Positions 9,318 to 20,934 of a stretch of DNA of 64,000 nt are shown in pieces. The stretch lies in the NCBI RefSeq assembly GCF_901472535.1, contig NZ_LR590470.1:434001-498000 (forward strand), read 5' to 3'. The notes beneath the pieces are model-generated. The model made no database searches. It saw nothing but the letters and a program-made list of their open reading frames with translations, and was not told where the DNA came from. This stretch comes from Sphingobacterium daejeonense. Its GTDB lineage: Bacteria; Bacteroidota; Bacteroidia; Sphingobacteriales; Sphingobacteriaceae. Each line of letters begins with the position of its first letter. Within the stretch, counting starts at the first letter, position 1. A program made the translations under genes and the position numbers.

Positions 9318-10607
9318 ATGAGAAATATCTCATCCGTTTTGGGAAGACTTGCGAAGTCAATATCAATCAGTTTGGTATTGTTATTTGCCGTTACTACTAC
9401 CACGCAGGCGCAGGATGCTGCGAATGGTGCAGCGCTATTCAAGTCCAACGCTTGTAATTCATGTCACGCTGTAGGTAAAAAATTAACCGGTCCAGATTTG
9501 GCTGGCTTAGCAGAACGCCGTGATGAGGCATGGATTGTAAAATGGATCCACAACCCGCAAGGGATGATCGATTCAGGAGATGAGCAAGCTGTTGCTTTGA
9601 AAGCTGAGTATGCTACAACCATGGCTCCTTATGCAAACCTTTCAGAAGGTGACATTAAAGACATCATCGCTTATTTACAAGCTGAAGAGGTTAAATTAGC
9701 TGAAAAGAAGGCTGCAGGTGGTGCTGCTGGCGGAGGTGCTGGAGCTGCTAGTTCTGATGCAAATACCCTAATGATTATCGGGTTAGTTGCATTGTTCGTA
9801 GTTGCTGTTGCAGTTATCTTTGCTCTAAACAGAGTTACTAAAACTTTGGAACGCGTAATTGCAAACAACCACGCCGCGATTGCTGAAGCTCAAGCTAGAA
9901 ATGATGAAGAAACAGAAAATGGTTCCGTAAAATTTGCTAAGGCATTCTTGAAGAACAAAAAACTGGTTTTCTTCGTAGTATTGATGTTTGTAGGTTTATT
10001 AGGTGTTGCTGGTTGGAAAACCATGTGGAACGTTGGTGTCCATGAAGGTTACAAACCTGTTCAACCTATTAAATTCTCTCACCAGATTCACGCGGGTGTT
10101 AACCAAATCGAGTGTCAATATTGTCACGGTGGCGCGTTCAAATCTAAGAATGCTTCTATTCCATCTGCTAACGTATGTATGAACTGTCACAACACAGTAA
10201 CAGCATCTGATCACTACGATGGAAATATCTCACCAGAAATCGCAAAATTATATCGTGCGGTAGATTGGGATCCAGAGTCTAGAACTTACGGTACCAATAC
10301 AAGACCAATCGAGTGGGTTAGGATTCACAACTTGCCTGACTTCGCTTACTTCAACCACTCACAACACGTTGTGGTTGCAGGAGTTGAATGTCAAACTTGT
10401 CACGGTCCTATCCAAGATATGGAAGAGGTTTATCAATACTCACCACTTACGATGAAATGGTGTATTGACTGTCACAAAGAGACATCTGTAAATACAGATA
10501 ATGCTTATTACGATCAATTGATCGAAGCTCACGACAAATTGAAAAAAGGTGAGAAGATGACAGCAGCTATGATCGGTGGATTAGAGTGTGGTAAGTGTCA
10601 CTATTAA
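9318..10607 (+). CDS. actA: Alternative complex III subunit A, multiheme cytochrome c
   Basis: ActA is the periplasmic multiheme electron-transfer subunit of alternative complex III, which oxidises quinol and reduces cytochrome c or the oxidase directly. Six CxxCH heme sites are visible. CNSCH lies in an N-terminal class I cytochrome-like domain. After two membrane segments (LMIIGLVALFVVAVAVIFAL and KLVFFVVLMFVGLLGVAG) come CQYCH, CMNCH, CQTCH, CIDCH and CGKCH. The classical subunit has five hemes, so the first domain looks like an added cytochrome. An N-terminal signal sequence is present. I chose ATG 9318; a GTG at 9309 is possible. It is the first gene of the operon. Confidence 0.93.
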   Translation: MRNISSVLGRLAKSISISLVLLFAVTTTTQAQDAANGAALFKSNACNSCHAVGKKLTGPDLAGLAERRDEAWIVKWIHNPQGMIDSGDEQAVALKAEYATTMAPYANLSEGDIKDIIAYLQAEEVKLAEKKAAGGAAGGGAGAASSDANTLMIIGLVALFVVAVAVIFALNRVTKTLERVIANNHAAIAEAQARNDEETENGSVKFAKAFLKNKKLVFFVVLMFVGLLGVAGWKTMWNVGVHEGYKPVQPIKFSHQIHAGVNQIECQYCHGGAFKSKNASIPSANVCMNCHNTVTASDHYDGNISPEIAKLYRAVDWDPESRTYGTNTRPIEWVRIHNLPDFAYFNHSQHVVVAGVECQTCHGPIQDMEEVYQYSPLTMKWCIDCHKETSVNTDNAYYDQLIEAHDKLKKGEKMTAAMIGGLECGKCHY

Positions 10608-10647
10608 TAAATTAATTTAGAATAACGGAATCTTATATATAGCTTAA

Positions 10648-13600
10648 ATGGAAAGCAATAAAAAATATTGGAAAGGTTTAGAGGAATTGAATCAAACTCC
10701 TGCTTTTGTTGACGGAAGCAAGAGTGAGTTTGCTGAGCCTATTCCCGTAGAAGATGTCTTAAATGAAGCTGGTTTAAGTACCAAGACACCTCGTCGTGAC
10801 TTTTTGAAAGCTTTAGGTTTTGGTTTAGGAGCTGTAACATTGGCAGCTTGTAACCGTACGCCAATTCACAAGGCGGTACCTTATGTTATCAAACCAGAAG
10901 AAGTAACTCCAGGTGTTCCTAACTTTTACGCTTCATCTTTCAATGGTCAAAGTGTAATCGTAAGAACAAGAGAAGGTAGACCAATCTCATTGGAGGCAAA
11001 CCCTAATGCAATCGGATTAAACCAAGGTACTGATGCTTCAACAGCAGCTTCAGTTCTTGATCTTTATGATATGTCTAAACTACAAAATCCACAAATCGGT
11101 GGTAAAGATGTAGATTGGGCAAAATTAGACCAAGCAGTAGTTGATGCATTGAATAAAGCGCAAGCAGCAGGAAAACAAATCACAATTGTTTCTAATACAA
11201 TCAACAGCCCATCATCATTGGCTGCGATCGCTGCTCTAGCAACTAAATATCCTGCAACTCAACATATCCAAGTTGATGCAGTATCTTACAGCGGTATCAT
11301 CGAAGCTAACAGAGCTTCATTCGGTAAAGCTGTTATTCCTTCATACCATTTTGACAAAGCGCAAGTAGTAGTGTCAGTAGCAGCTGATTTCTTGGGAACT
11401 TGGTTAGCTGGTGAAGAACATACACAAGATTATATTAAAAACCGTGACCATAAATCACTAAAAGGTGGTAAGATGTCACGTCATATTCAATTTGAATCTG
11501 GTCTTTCCATGACTGGTTCAAATGCTGACGTTCGTATTGCGATCAAACCTTCAGAAGAAGGAGCCGTATTGATCAGTTTGTACAATGCTATTACTGGACA
11601 ATCAGTAGCTGGTGGTACAAACAATGCAAAAGCTAAAACAGCAATTGCATTGGCAGCAAAAGAACTAGTAAATGCTAGAGGTACTTCAGTAGTTGTTTCT
11701 GGATCGAACGATACAAACGTTCAAGCATTGACAAATGCTATCAACACAGCTCTTGGCGCTTACGGTTCTATCATTGATTTAGATAATTTCTCAAAACAAT
11801 ATCAAGGTTCGGATTCAGCATTCCAAGCTTTCTTGACTGCAGCGAAAGCTGGTCAAGTAGGTGTGGCAATTTTCTGGAACACAAACCCTGTTTATGATTA
11901 CTTCAAAGCTGACGACGTAAAAGCTGCTATCGCAAAAATCGATTATACCGTATCTTTTGCTGATCGCGCTGATGAGACTTCTTCTGAGTTGAAGGCAATC
12001 GCTACAAACAGCACTTTCCTTGAGTCTTGGGGTGATGCTTCGGCTAAAGAAGGATTGTTCACAATCGTTCAACCGACTATCAATCCAGTGTTCAATACAC
12101 GTCAAGCAGAGCAAAGTTTAATCAATTGGGCTGGTGTTAACAAACCAATCCATGACTTTGTGAAAGAAAACTGGGAAACAAACATCTTGGCAGGAACTGG
12201 AAAAGTTTGGAAAGATGTTTTACAACAAGGTTTCGTATTCAAAGGTTCAGCTACAGGATCGGCATATGCTGCAAACGTTGATGTGAATGCTGCAGCTGCG
12301 GCAATTGCAAACGACGCGAAGCGTGTTGCTGGTGGTGTTGAATTGAAAATCTATGAGTCTCCAAACTTAAGAGACGGACGTTGGGCAAACAATGCTTATC
12401 TACAAGAATTGCCTGACCCAGTTTCAAAAGTAACTTGGGATAACTATGCAGCTATCAACCCAGCAGATGCTGAAGAGCTAGGTGTTAAAGAAACAGGAAA
12501 AGTTACAGTAGAGGCAAACGGATATAAAGTTGATTTTACCAGTGTTGTTACAACCAGGTCAAGCAAGAGGAACTGTTTCTGTTGCAGTTGGATATGGTCG
12601 TACGAAAGTTGGTAAAGCAGGTAATAATGTAGGTGTTAATGCTTATCCATTTGCAAGTTTAGTGAATGGTACAATTCAGTTCGCATCAAAAGCTTTCAGT
12701 TTCTAAAGCTTCTGGTATCTACGAATTAGCTCAAACACAAACTCACCACACTATTGAAGGTCGTAACATTATTCGCGAAACTTCATTTGCAAATTATTTA
12801 AAAGATCCTAACTCTGAGTCTGGTCGTTTCGCTGATACGCACCAAACTTATGACTTGTGGAATAAATTTGAACAACCTGGTCACCGTTGGGTGATGGCAA
12901 TCGATTTGAATGCTTGTACAGGTTGTGGTGCTTGTATCGTAGCATGTAACGTTGAAAACAACGTTCCGGTTGTAGGACGTGATGAGGTTCGCCGTCGTCG
13001 TGAAATGCACTGGTTGCGTATCGACCGTTACTACACACTAAATACAGGTGAAGGTAAATTAACAGAAGAGAAAGAGATTGCTAAGGCAGAAGGATTAGAT
13101 TACGAAGATGTAACGGTTGTTCACCAACCAATGTTGTGTCAACACTGTGAGCACGCTCCATGTGAGACTGTTTGTCCAGTGTTAGCGACAGTTCACTCAT
13201 CTGAAGGTCTTAACCACATGGCTTATAACCGTTGTTTCGGTACTCGTTACTGTGCAAACAACTGTCCATATAAAGTACGTCGTTTCAACTGGTTTAACTA
13301 CTGGAATGATTCTCGTTTCGACAATTACTTGAACAACGAGTTCACTCAATTAGTATTGAATCCGGATGTGACTACACGTTCTCGTGGGGTTATGGAGAAA
13401 TGTTCAATGTGTATCCAACGTATCCAAGCTGGTAAATTGCAAGCTAAGGTTGAAAACCGTAGAGTTAAGGATGGCGACATCCAAATGGCTTGTCAAGCAG
13501 CTTGTTCAGCAAATGCAATCATCTTTGGAGATGCTAACGATCCTGAATCAGAAGTTTCAAAAGCATTGCGCAATGAGCGTATATACTATGTTCTTGAAGA

Positions 13601-13661
13601 GATCAATGTTCAACCGAATATTGGTTACATGACGAAGGTAAGAAACACATTTGAAGCATAA
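10648..13661 (+). CDS. actB: Alternative complex III subunit B, molybdopterin-like and iron-sulfur fusion, frameshifted
   Basis: ActB carries the iron-sulfur clusters of alternative complex III. A Tat-type signal (RRDFLKALGFGLGAVTLAAC) is followed by a molybdopterin-oxidoreductase-like domain without obvious cofactor ligands. The C-terminal half is ferredoxin-like with four Cys groups: CTGCGACIVAC, CQHCEHAPCETVCP, CFGTRYCANNCPYKVRRF and CSMCIQRI...CQAAC. Two extra bases disturb the middle, one near 12534-12538 and one between about 12670 and 12703. The reading frame moves 1 to 2 to 3, and the segment between them still reads QPGQARGTVSVAVGYGRTKV. The reconstructed protein is about 1004 residues, normal for Bacteroidota ActB. 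Confidence 0.93.
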
Positions 13662-13688
13662 TTTATTCTAGACTGAAATAAAATAACT

Positions 13689-15171
13689 ATGTCATCGCAT
13701 AACGAATCAATATTAAGAGAACCATTAATCACCGGCAAGGATATCACCTATGCAAAGATTACAGATGATATCTTACTTCCGGTTGAAAATAAACCCAACA
13801 AAGCATGGTGGATCGGCTTCACCGTTGCCGCATTAGGCGCTATGTTATGGGTAATAAGTGTTGGATACACGTTCTGGACGGGTATCGGCGCTTGGGGATT
13901 AAACAAGACAGTAGGTTGGGCATGGGATATCACCGACTTCGTATGGTGGGTTGGTATTGGTCACGCTGGTACTTTGATCTCCGCAGTATTATTAATCTTC
14001 CGCCAGAACTGGCGTAACTCCATCAACAGATCGGCTGAGGCGATGACTATCTTTGCCGTTATCTTGTGCTGCGACTTACGTTGTTGCTCACATGGGTCGT
14101 CCTTGGTTAGCATACTGGATTTTCCCATTGCCAAATCAATTTGGATCATTATGGGTAAACTTTAACTCTCCACTTGTATGGGATGCGTTCGCGATCTCAA
14201 CATATTTCACTGTATCATTAGTATTCTGGTACTGTGGTCTATTGCCAGATATCGCATCGGTTCGTGACCGCGCTTCTGGAGTTAAGAAAAGAGTATATTC
14301 AATTTTATCATTCGGTTGGAATGGTTCCGTTAAAACTTGGCAACGTTTTGAGATTGTTTCCTTGATTTTAGCAGGTATTTCAACTCCACTAGTACTTTCA
14401 GTACACACTATCGTATCCATGGACTTTGCAACTTCGGTAATCCCTGGATGGCACACGACGATCTTCCCTCCATACTTCGTTGCTGGAGCGATTTTCTCAG
14501 GATTTGCGATGGTACAGACCTTATTGTTGATCTTACGTAAAGTAATGAACTTCGAGGACTATATCACGATGTTCCACATCGAAGCAATGAACAAGATCAT
14601 CATGGTAACTGGATCGATCGTAGGTATTGCTTATTTAACTGAGTTGTTTATTGCATGGTACTCAGGTTCAGAATATGAAATGTATGCATTTGCTAACCGT
14701 ATCGCGGGACCTTACGCATGGGCATACTGGGCGATGATGACCTGTAACGTAATCTCACCACAGTTATTCTGGTTCAAGAAAATCCGTACAAGTATTCCTA
14801 TCTCTTGGGTATTGTCAATTGTCGTGAACATCGGTATGTGGTTTGAGCGTTTTGTAATTATCGTTACTTCATTGCACCGTGACTACCTACCATCATCATG
14901 GGCGATGTTCTATCCTACTTGGGTGGATGTAGGTATTTTCGTAGGTTCAATTGGATTGTTCTTTACATTGTTCTTATTGTTCCTTCGTTTCTTACCAGGT
15001 ATTGCGATCGCAGAGGTTAAATTGTTGTTGAAGAGCTCAAGCTTACAGCACAAAACTAAAACAGTTCAAGAAGGAGCTTTCCCTGAGGAGCAAGTTGAAT
15101 TCTTCAGAAACTCTTTGGAGAAATATGATACAGTAACAGAAACGGATATTAAAGCATTACGTCAAAAATAA
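13689..15171 (+). CDS. actC: Alternative complex III subunit C, NrfD-like quinone-binding membrane protein, frameshifted
   Basis: An integral membrane subunit of the NrfD/PsrC family that forms a quinol site of alternative complex III. About ten membrane segments are apparent, with family sequences such as [46 protein letters not shown] and [20 protein letters not shown]. One T too many at 14064-14065 breaks the frame after MTIFAVI; the correct continuation is [20 protein letters not shown]. Reconstructed length is about 493 residues. It lies 27 bp after actB and 5 bp before actD. Confidence 0.93.
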
Positions 15172-15176
15172 AAGCA

Positions 15177-15713
15177 ATGAGCAATACAAAATATATAGTA
15201 GGTAGTTTTGCTGATCCTGATGATATGATGCACGGGATTGACAAGTTGCAAGCTAACAACATCAGCATTTATGATTGTTATACACCAATGCCAATCCACG
15301 GGATCGAGGCTAAGCTAGGTGTTAGACCATCACGTTTACCGATTGCAGCATTTATTTTTGGTGCTTTGGGTACAATTTTAGGATTCAGTCTATTGTTCTA
15401 TACCATGTCATATGATTGGCCGATGAACATTGGTGGTAAGCCATCGATGCCATTGCCAAACTTTGTTCCAGTAACATTTGAGGTAACTATTTTATTATGT
15501 GCCTTAGGTATGGTAGCAACATTTTTCTATCGTAACCACTTATTCCCAGGACGTGCACCACGCGTTATGGATCTAAGAGCTACAGATGATCGTTTTATCA
15601 TTGCTATTGATGCACAAGAAAACACAGATCATACGTTAATCGATGGTTTATTGAAAGAAGCCGGAGCAGTAGAAGTTAAATACAATGAAAGAAAATATGT
15701 TAGTTATGAATAA
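15177..15713 (+). CDS. actD: Alternative complex III subunit D, DUF3341
   Basis: A 178-residue membrane subunit of alternative complex III, DUF3341 family. The N-terminal soluble part (YIVGSFADPDDMMHGIDKLQ) precedes two membrane segments (LPIAAFIFGALGTILGFSLL and PVTFEVTILLCALGMVATFF), with a C-terminal cytoplasmic tail (DRFIIAIDAQENTDH). The place between actC and actE is canonical. Its end overlaps the lipoprotein signal of actE by a few bases. Confidence 0.92.
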   Translation: MSNTKYIVGSFADPDDMMHGIDKLQANNISIYDCYTPMPIHGIEAKLGVRPSRLPIAAFIFGALGTILGFSLLFYTMSYDWPMNIGGKPSMPLPNFVPVTFEVTILLCALGMVATFFYRNHLFPGRAPRVMDLRATDDRFIIAIDAQENTDHTLIDGLLKEAGAVEVKYNERKYVSYE

Positions 15714-16335
15714 GAAGAATTTTCTTGGAGCTGTATGTGTTGCTGTAGCTTTAACAGCAGTTGTTTCTTCATGTGGAGATGGCACAACTCGCAGTGCAGG
15801 TTGGGAATTCTCAAGAAATATGTATGATCCGATTGCTTTTAACCCGGATCAACAAAACCCAAACTTTAAAAATAACAGTACTGCTCAAACACCTCCGCAA
15901 GGTTCAAACCCAATCGGTTTCGAACGCTTCGATTACGGAAACTCTGTAGAGGAATATGAGCGTGCAGGATTGGAAGTTAAAAATCCATTGATTGCAAATG
16001 CTGAAAACTTGAAACAAGGTGAAACCCTATTCCTTACTTACTGTGCAGTTTGTCATGGTAAAGAAGGAGCAGGAGATGGAACAATTACGAAAGATAGAGA
16101 AGTAGAGGATTCAAGAGGTAAGCGTGCATTGGAAAACTTCCCGCCGCCACCGTCATTCCAACAATCGGCAGGTACCCCTTCTTCTAGAGGTGGTCAAATG
16201 TCGCAATTGACTGATGGTAAAATTTACCACACAATCACTTATGGATACAATGCAATGGGCTCTCACGCTTCGCAGATTTCTCCAGAAGATCGTTGGAAAG
16301 TGGTAATGTATGTTCACGAATTACAAAAAAAATAA
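15706..16335 (+). CDS. actE: Alternative complex III subunit E, monoheme cytochrome c lipoprotein
   Basis: ActE is the lipid-anchored monoheme cytochrome of alternative complex III. The start at 15706 (MNKKNFLGAVCVAVALTAVV) gives a lipoprotein signal with VVSSC; in-frame ATGs at 15685 and 15697 would place extra residues before it. The cytochrome domain has the heme motif CAVCH (YCAVCHGKEGAGDGT) and a distal Met in GYNAMGSHASQI. The start overlaps the end of actD by 8 bp, indicating translational coupling. Confidence 0.92.
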   Translation: MNKKNFLGAVCVAVALTAVVSSCGDGTTRSAGWEFSRNMYDPIAFNPDQQNPNFKNNSTAQTPPQGSNPIGFERFDYGNSVEEYERAGLEVKNPLIANAENLKQGETLFLTYCAVCHGKEGAGDGTITKDREVEDSRGKRALENFPPPPSFQQSAGTPSSRGGQMSQLTDGKIYHTITYGYNAMGSHASQISPEDRWKVVMYVHELQKK

Positions 16336-16354
16336 TTTAACATCGATATTATAA

Positions 16355-17590
16355 ATGGGAACTCACAATCATCATCACGATTATAATTTCAACGAGCAAT
16401 TTAAATTCGCAGGTATCGCTAAGGTACTTAGTTTAGTTGCTATCGTTGTAGGAATAGCCGCAATAGCTTTTGGCTTATTATCAGGTGACCATATAATGGT
16501 TGAGCGTACATATGCCAATTTATTATTGATGGGATATTATTTTACTTGTGTATGTGCAGCTGGAGCATTCTTCGTTGCCCTACAGTTAGTAACTCAATCA
16601 GCTTGGTCTGCAGGATTAATCCGTATCCCGCAAGCAATGGCGAGCATACTTCCAATTGCATCAATCATCTTATTAGTAATTGTTGCTCTAGGTTTAACAA
16701 CTCATAATTTATACCACCACTGGCATGCTGAAGGATTGACAGATCCTAACAGCCCTAACTATGATAAATTAGTTGCTGGTAAAGCAGCTTTCTTAAATGT
16801 ACCAGGATTCTTGATCCGTCAAATCCTATTCATGGGAAGCTATAGCATCTTTGCTTACATCTTAGCTAAATTGTCATACAATGAAGACCTAGCAGGTGGC
16901 TTGAATTCTTACAAGAAAAGTTTTAAATTATCAGCTATATTCCTAGTAATCTTCGGATTCACTACTCCAATTTGGTCATTTGATACCATCATGTCTCTAG
17001 AGGCTCACTGGTTCTCTACTATGTTTGGATGGTACAACTTCGCAGCAATGTGGGTTAGTGGTCTTGCAGTTATTACAGTAATCCTGATCTTACTTAAGAA
17101 AGCTGGTTATATGTCATGGGTGAATGAAAACCACCTTCATGACTTAGGAAAATTAATGTTCGGTTTCTCAATTTTCTGGACTTATGTATGGTTTGCTCAA
17201 TTTATGTTGATCTATTATTCAAACATTCCAGAGGAAACAGTTTACTTCTACAAACGTTGGGAACCAGAATATAAACCTTGGTTTTGGTTAAGCATTATTA
17301 TTAATTTTGTAGCGCCATTATTATTATTGGTTGACCGCGATATGAAACGTAGAGAAAACCACATGTTAATCGTTGCGATCATATTATTGTTAGGTCACTG
17401 GTTAGACTATTATATCATGATTATGCCAGGTACTGTTGATACTCACAGAGGATTTGGCATTATCGAAATTGGTACTGCAATAGGATTTGCTGGATTATTC
17501 ACTTTCTTGGTACTTTCGAAATTGAGCAAACACGCTCTGGTTCCGAAAAACCACCCATTCTTGGATGAAAGTTTACACCACCAGATTTAA
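16355..17590 (+). CDS. actF: Alternative complex III subunit F, second quinone-binding-type membrane protein
   Basis: A 411-residue polytopic membrane protein related to ActC, completing alternative complex III. The His-rich N-terminus (HNHHHDYNFNEQF) precedes ten or so membrane segments, including LMGYYFTCVCAAGAFFVAL, FLIRQILFMGSYSIFAYIL and FGFSIFWTYVWFAQFMLIYY, with PEETVYFYKRW between segments. The frame is intact. It is followed after about 40 bp by oxidase subunit II, so the quinol:cytochrome c reductase and oxidase are co-transcribed and may form a supercomplex. Confidence 0.92.
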   Translation: MGTHNHHHDYNFNEQFKFAGIAKVLSLVAIVVGIAAIAFGLLSGDHIMVERTYANLLLMGYYFTCVCAAGAFFVALQLVTQSAWSAGLIRIPQAMASILPIASIILLVIVALGLTTHNLYHHWHAEGLTDPNSPNYDKLVAGKAAFLNVPGFLIRQILFMGSYSIFAYILAKLSYNEDLAGGLNSYKKSFKLSAIFLVIFGFTTPIWSFDTIMSLEAHWFSTMFGWYNFAAMWVSGLAVITVILILLKKAGYMSWVNENHLHDLGKLMFGFSIFWTYVWFAQFMLIYYSNIPEETVYFYKRWEPEYKPWFWLSIIINFVAPLLLLVDRDMKRRENHMLIVAIILLLGHWLDYYIMIMPGTVDTHRGFGIIEIGTAIGFAGLFTFLVLSKLSKHALVPKNHPFLDESLHHQI

Positions 17591-17631
17591 TAGAGATTAA
17601 GTTGAAAAAACGTTCAAACGTGTTATAAGAG

Positions 17632-18981
17632 ATGAAGTTTAAATTACATAACAGATTTAAGTCCTTATTTGGAGGCTTATTAGCTATTAACCTATTGTTT
17701 GCTGCTCCTGCGATGGCGAGCATCCAGGAACAAGCGGCTGATACGGCTCAGGTTGAGCAAGCAGCACCAGCTGCAACTGCAGATTCAACTGCAGCAGTTG
17801 CTCCTGCTGACTCTGCAGCAACAACTACCGCTGCTACAGATTCTGCAACTGTATCCGAATCAGGAAATACAGGAAGTACGGTAACTCCTGCTGCTACAAC
17901 AACTAAAGAAGAAAAGAAAATTGATCCTCAAGTCTATAAAAACTTGACTTATTATATCCTTCTTTTCCTAGTATTATGTACTGTTGTTGCAGTAATCGGA
18001 AAAGTACAATCAATCTATGTATTGACTAAGAAAGTAAATGGTAAATACAATCCATTGGCAAACAATACGCTTCAAGCGATTCTATTGTTCGTCTTCCTAG
18101 TTGGTTTCTTGGGATTTGTATGGTACGGATATGCTGTATGGGGAAGTTGGTCTTGGAGACCAGCTGCAACTGAGCATGGTAAAGATATTGATAGAATGTT
18201 TATCATCACTACGGTGATTATTACTATAGTATTGGTATTGGTGCATATCGCATTGCTTACCTTTACCTACATCTATAGAATGCGTGCTAAACGTAAAGCA
18301 TATTTCTACCCGCACAATGATGCAATCGAAAGATTATGGACTATCGTTCCAGCGGTTGTATTAACAATTTTAGTATTATTCGGTTTCTTTACATGGCGTT
18401 CAATTACGAACATTCCTGAGGAATTGAAAAAATCAGCTTTGCAAGTTGAAGTTTTGGGTGAGCAGTTTATGTGGACTGTTCGTTACCCAGGAACAGACGG
18501 TGAATTCGGAAAACGTAATTACAAATTAACAACTCCTTTAAACTCATACGGTATTGATTACAATGATAAAAATGCTTGGGATGATGTGAAAGGTGATGAA
18601 ATTGTAATTCCAGTTAATAAACCAGTTCGTTTCCACATCTTATCAAAAGATATTATTCACTCTTTTTATATTCCTGATTTCCGCGTTCAAATCAATGCTG
18701 TACCAGGTATGACAAACTACTTTCAGTTTACTCCGACTATCACTACAGATGAAATGCGTGATAAAATGAATGACCCACAATACAACTTCGTAATGTTATG
18801 TGCGAAAATCTGTGGTGAATCTCACTATAACATGCAGAAAAATGTAAGAGTAGTTACTGAAGCTGAATACAAAGAGTGGTTAAGTAAACAAGCTAAATTC
18901 TTCACTGAAGATCTTCAAAAAGAGTTCGCTCAAAACGAAGGTACCGAGAAGAATGATCGTATTGCGGCTTCAATCAATTAA
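17632..18981 (+). CDS. coxB: Cytochrome c oxidase subunit II
   Basis: The Cu(A)-bearing subunit of an aa3-type cytochrome c oxidase. A signal peptide is followed by an Ala/Thr/Pro-rich linker of about 70 residues (residues 30-95) unusual for the family. Then come membrane segments and the cupredoxin domain. Cu(A) ligands are visible: His in KDIIHSFYIPDFR and CAKICGESHYNM (CxxxCGxxHxxM). No fused cytochrome c domain follows, so the electron donor must be separate, probably ActA/ActE. 449 residues, intact. Confidence 0.95.
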   Translation: MKFKLHNRFKSLFGGLLAINLLFAAPAMASIQEQAADTAQVEQAAPAATADSTAAVAPADSAATTTAATDSATVSESGNTGSTVTPAATTTKEEKKIDPQVYKNLTYYILLFLVLCTVVAVIGKVQSIYVLTKKVNGKYNPLANNTLQAILLFVFLVGFLGFVWYGYAVWGSWSWRPAATEHGKDIDRMFIITTVIITIVLVLVHIALLTFTYIYRMRAKRKAYFYPHNDAIERLWTIVPAVVLTILVLFGFFTWRSITNIPEELKKSALQVEVLGEQFMWTVRYPGTDGEFGKRNYKLTTPLNSYGIDYNDKNAWDDVKGDEIVIPVNKPVRFHILSKDIIHSFYIPDFRVQINAVPGMTNYFQFTPTITTDEMRDKMNDPQYNFVMLCAKICGESHYNMQKNVRVVTEAEYKEWLSKQAKFFTEDLQKEFAQNEGTEKNDRIAASIN

Positions 18982-19007
18982 ATATAACAGAGAATTTTAA
19001 ATAGAAT

Positions 19008-20885
19008 ATGTCAACTACAGTTATATCGCACGACGCAGCTCATCACGGTTCTCATGATCACCATCATGAAACCTTCTTGACGAAGTATATCTTCAGCCAA
19101 GATCACAAGATGATTGCTAAGCAATTCTTGATCACTGGTATCATTATGGCAGTTTTCGCCATGATCCTTTCGATCTTATTCCGTATTCAATTAGCATGGC
19201 CTGACCACGAGTTTCCAATTCTTGAGGTTTTCCTAGGAAAATGGGCTGAAGGTGGTCGTATCAGACCAGACTTCTTCCTATCATTGGTTACTATCCACGG
19301 TACGATGATGGTTTTCTTCGTACTAACAGCAGGTCTTTCTGGTACATTTAGTAACTTATTGATCCCTTATCAATTAGGTGCACGTGATATGGCATCGCCA
19401 TTGATGAACATGTTATCTTACTGGTTCTTCTTTGTTGCCTGTGTTATCATGATTGCATCTTTCTTCATTGAAAGTGGCCCTGCATCTGCTGGTTGGACCA
19501 TCTATCCTCCACTATCCGCAGTGCCTAAAGCTATCGCAGGATCTGGTTTGGGTATGACGCTATGGTTAATTTCCATGACTTTATTTATCGCTTCACAGGT
19601 ATTGGGTGGTGTAAACTACATCTCTACCGTATTGAACATGCGTACTAAAGGTATGGACTTATGGAAAATGCCTCTGACTATCTGGGCGTTCTTCTTAACT
19701 GCAATCGTAGGTTTATTATCCTTCCCAGTATTAGTTTCTGCAGTAGTATTATTATTCTTTGACCGTTCAGTAGGAACCTCATTCTATTTGTCAGACTTAG
19801 TTGTTCAAGGTACGATCCTTCCTAATGAAGGTGGTTCTCCAATCTTGTTCCAACACTTGTTCTGGTTCTTAGGTCACCCTGAGGTATATATCGTAGTTAT
19901 GCCTGCATTAGGTTTAACTTCAGAAGTAATCTCTACAAACTCACGTAAACCAATCTTTGGTTACCATGCGATGGTTTACTCATTGGTAGGTATTACTGTA
20001 TTATCTTTCATCGTTTGGGGTCACCACATGTTCGTAACAGGTATGAGTCCATTCTTGGGAGGTGTGTTTATGATCACCACGTTGATTATTGCGGTTCCAT
20101 CTGCAGTAAAAGCCTTCAACTATATTGCAACATTATGGAGAGGTAACATCCGTTTCACTCCAGCGATGATGTTTGCAATCGGTATGGTTTCGTTCTTCGT
20201 ATCAGGTGGTTTAACAGGATTATATTTAGGGTAATGCTGCGTTAGACATCAACTTACACGATACTTATTTCGTTGTTGCCCACTTCCACTTGGTAATGGG
20301 TTCTGCATCGATCTTCGGTATGTTGTGTGGTGTTTACCATTGGTATCCTAAAAATGTTCGGCCGTATGATGGATGAGCGTTTAGGTTACTTCCACTTCTG
20401 GTTGACATTTATCGGTGCTTACTTGGTATTCTTCCCAATGCACTTTATGGGTATTGACGGTGTTCCTCGTCGTTACTATGCATTCACTGAGTTCCCTTTC
20501 ATGGAGAAATGGGTATCAGTTAACTTATTGATTACTTGGGCTGCAATTGTTTCAGCAATTGGTCAAGTAGCATTCTTGTGGAACTTCTTCGCTTCAATTT
20601 GGTGCGGAAAACGTGCTCCACAAAACCCTTGGAATTCAAATACTTTGGAGTGGACTACTCCAGTAGAACATATTCACGGAAACTGGCCAGGAGAAATCCC
20701 TACAGTATACCGTTGGCCTTATGATTACAGTAAGCCAGGAAATGATGCTGACTTTATTCCTCAAAGTACACCACTTTTCACAAACAATGAGCTCAAACTT
20801 ATTGCATGACTGGGATGGAAATGAAGCGGGTATTGAAGCTCAAAAGGCTTACAATCGTGAGCATAACAGAGAAGAAGAAGGGTAG
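19008..20885 (+). CDS. coxA: Cytochrome c oxidase subunit I, frameshifted
   Basis: The heme-copper catalytic subunit that reduces O2 and pumps protons. Seen are a His-rich N-terminus, heme a ligand [12 protein letters not shown], the Cu(B) His-Tyr motif [13 protein letters not shown] (A-type), WGHHMFVTG, and the heme ligands [15 protein letters not shown]. An extra G near 20228-20230 and an extra A at 20350-20354 move the frame twice. After correction [14 protein letters not shown] and [19 protein letters not shown] join normally. As written the last frame stops at 20809. A further +1 near 20798 would add a hydrophilic tail ([16 protein letters not shown]) ending at 20885. I prefer this because the tail is open and protein-like, but the true C-terminus is uncertain. 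Confidence 0.9.
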
Positions 20886-20898
20886 GTTCATACCTACC
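20881..20898 (+). terminator. Small hairpin after coxA
   Basis: GGTAGGT and ACCTACC form a perfect 7-bp stem with a TCAT loop, followed by TCTCTTTATACTTT. It may be a weak terminator or an mRNA processing point between coxA and ctaA. Confidence 0.4.
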
Positions 20899-20934
20899 TC
20901 TCTTTATACTTTATAAATGTAAAAGGAGAGATCT

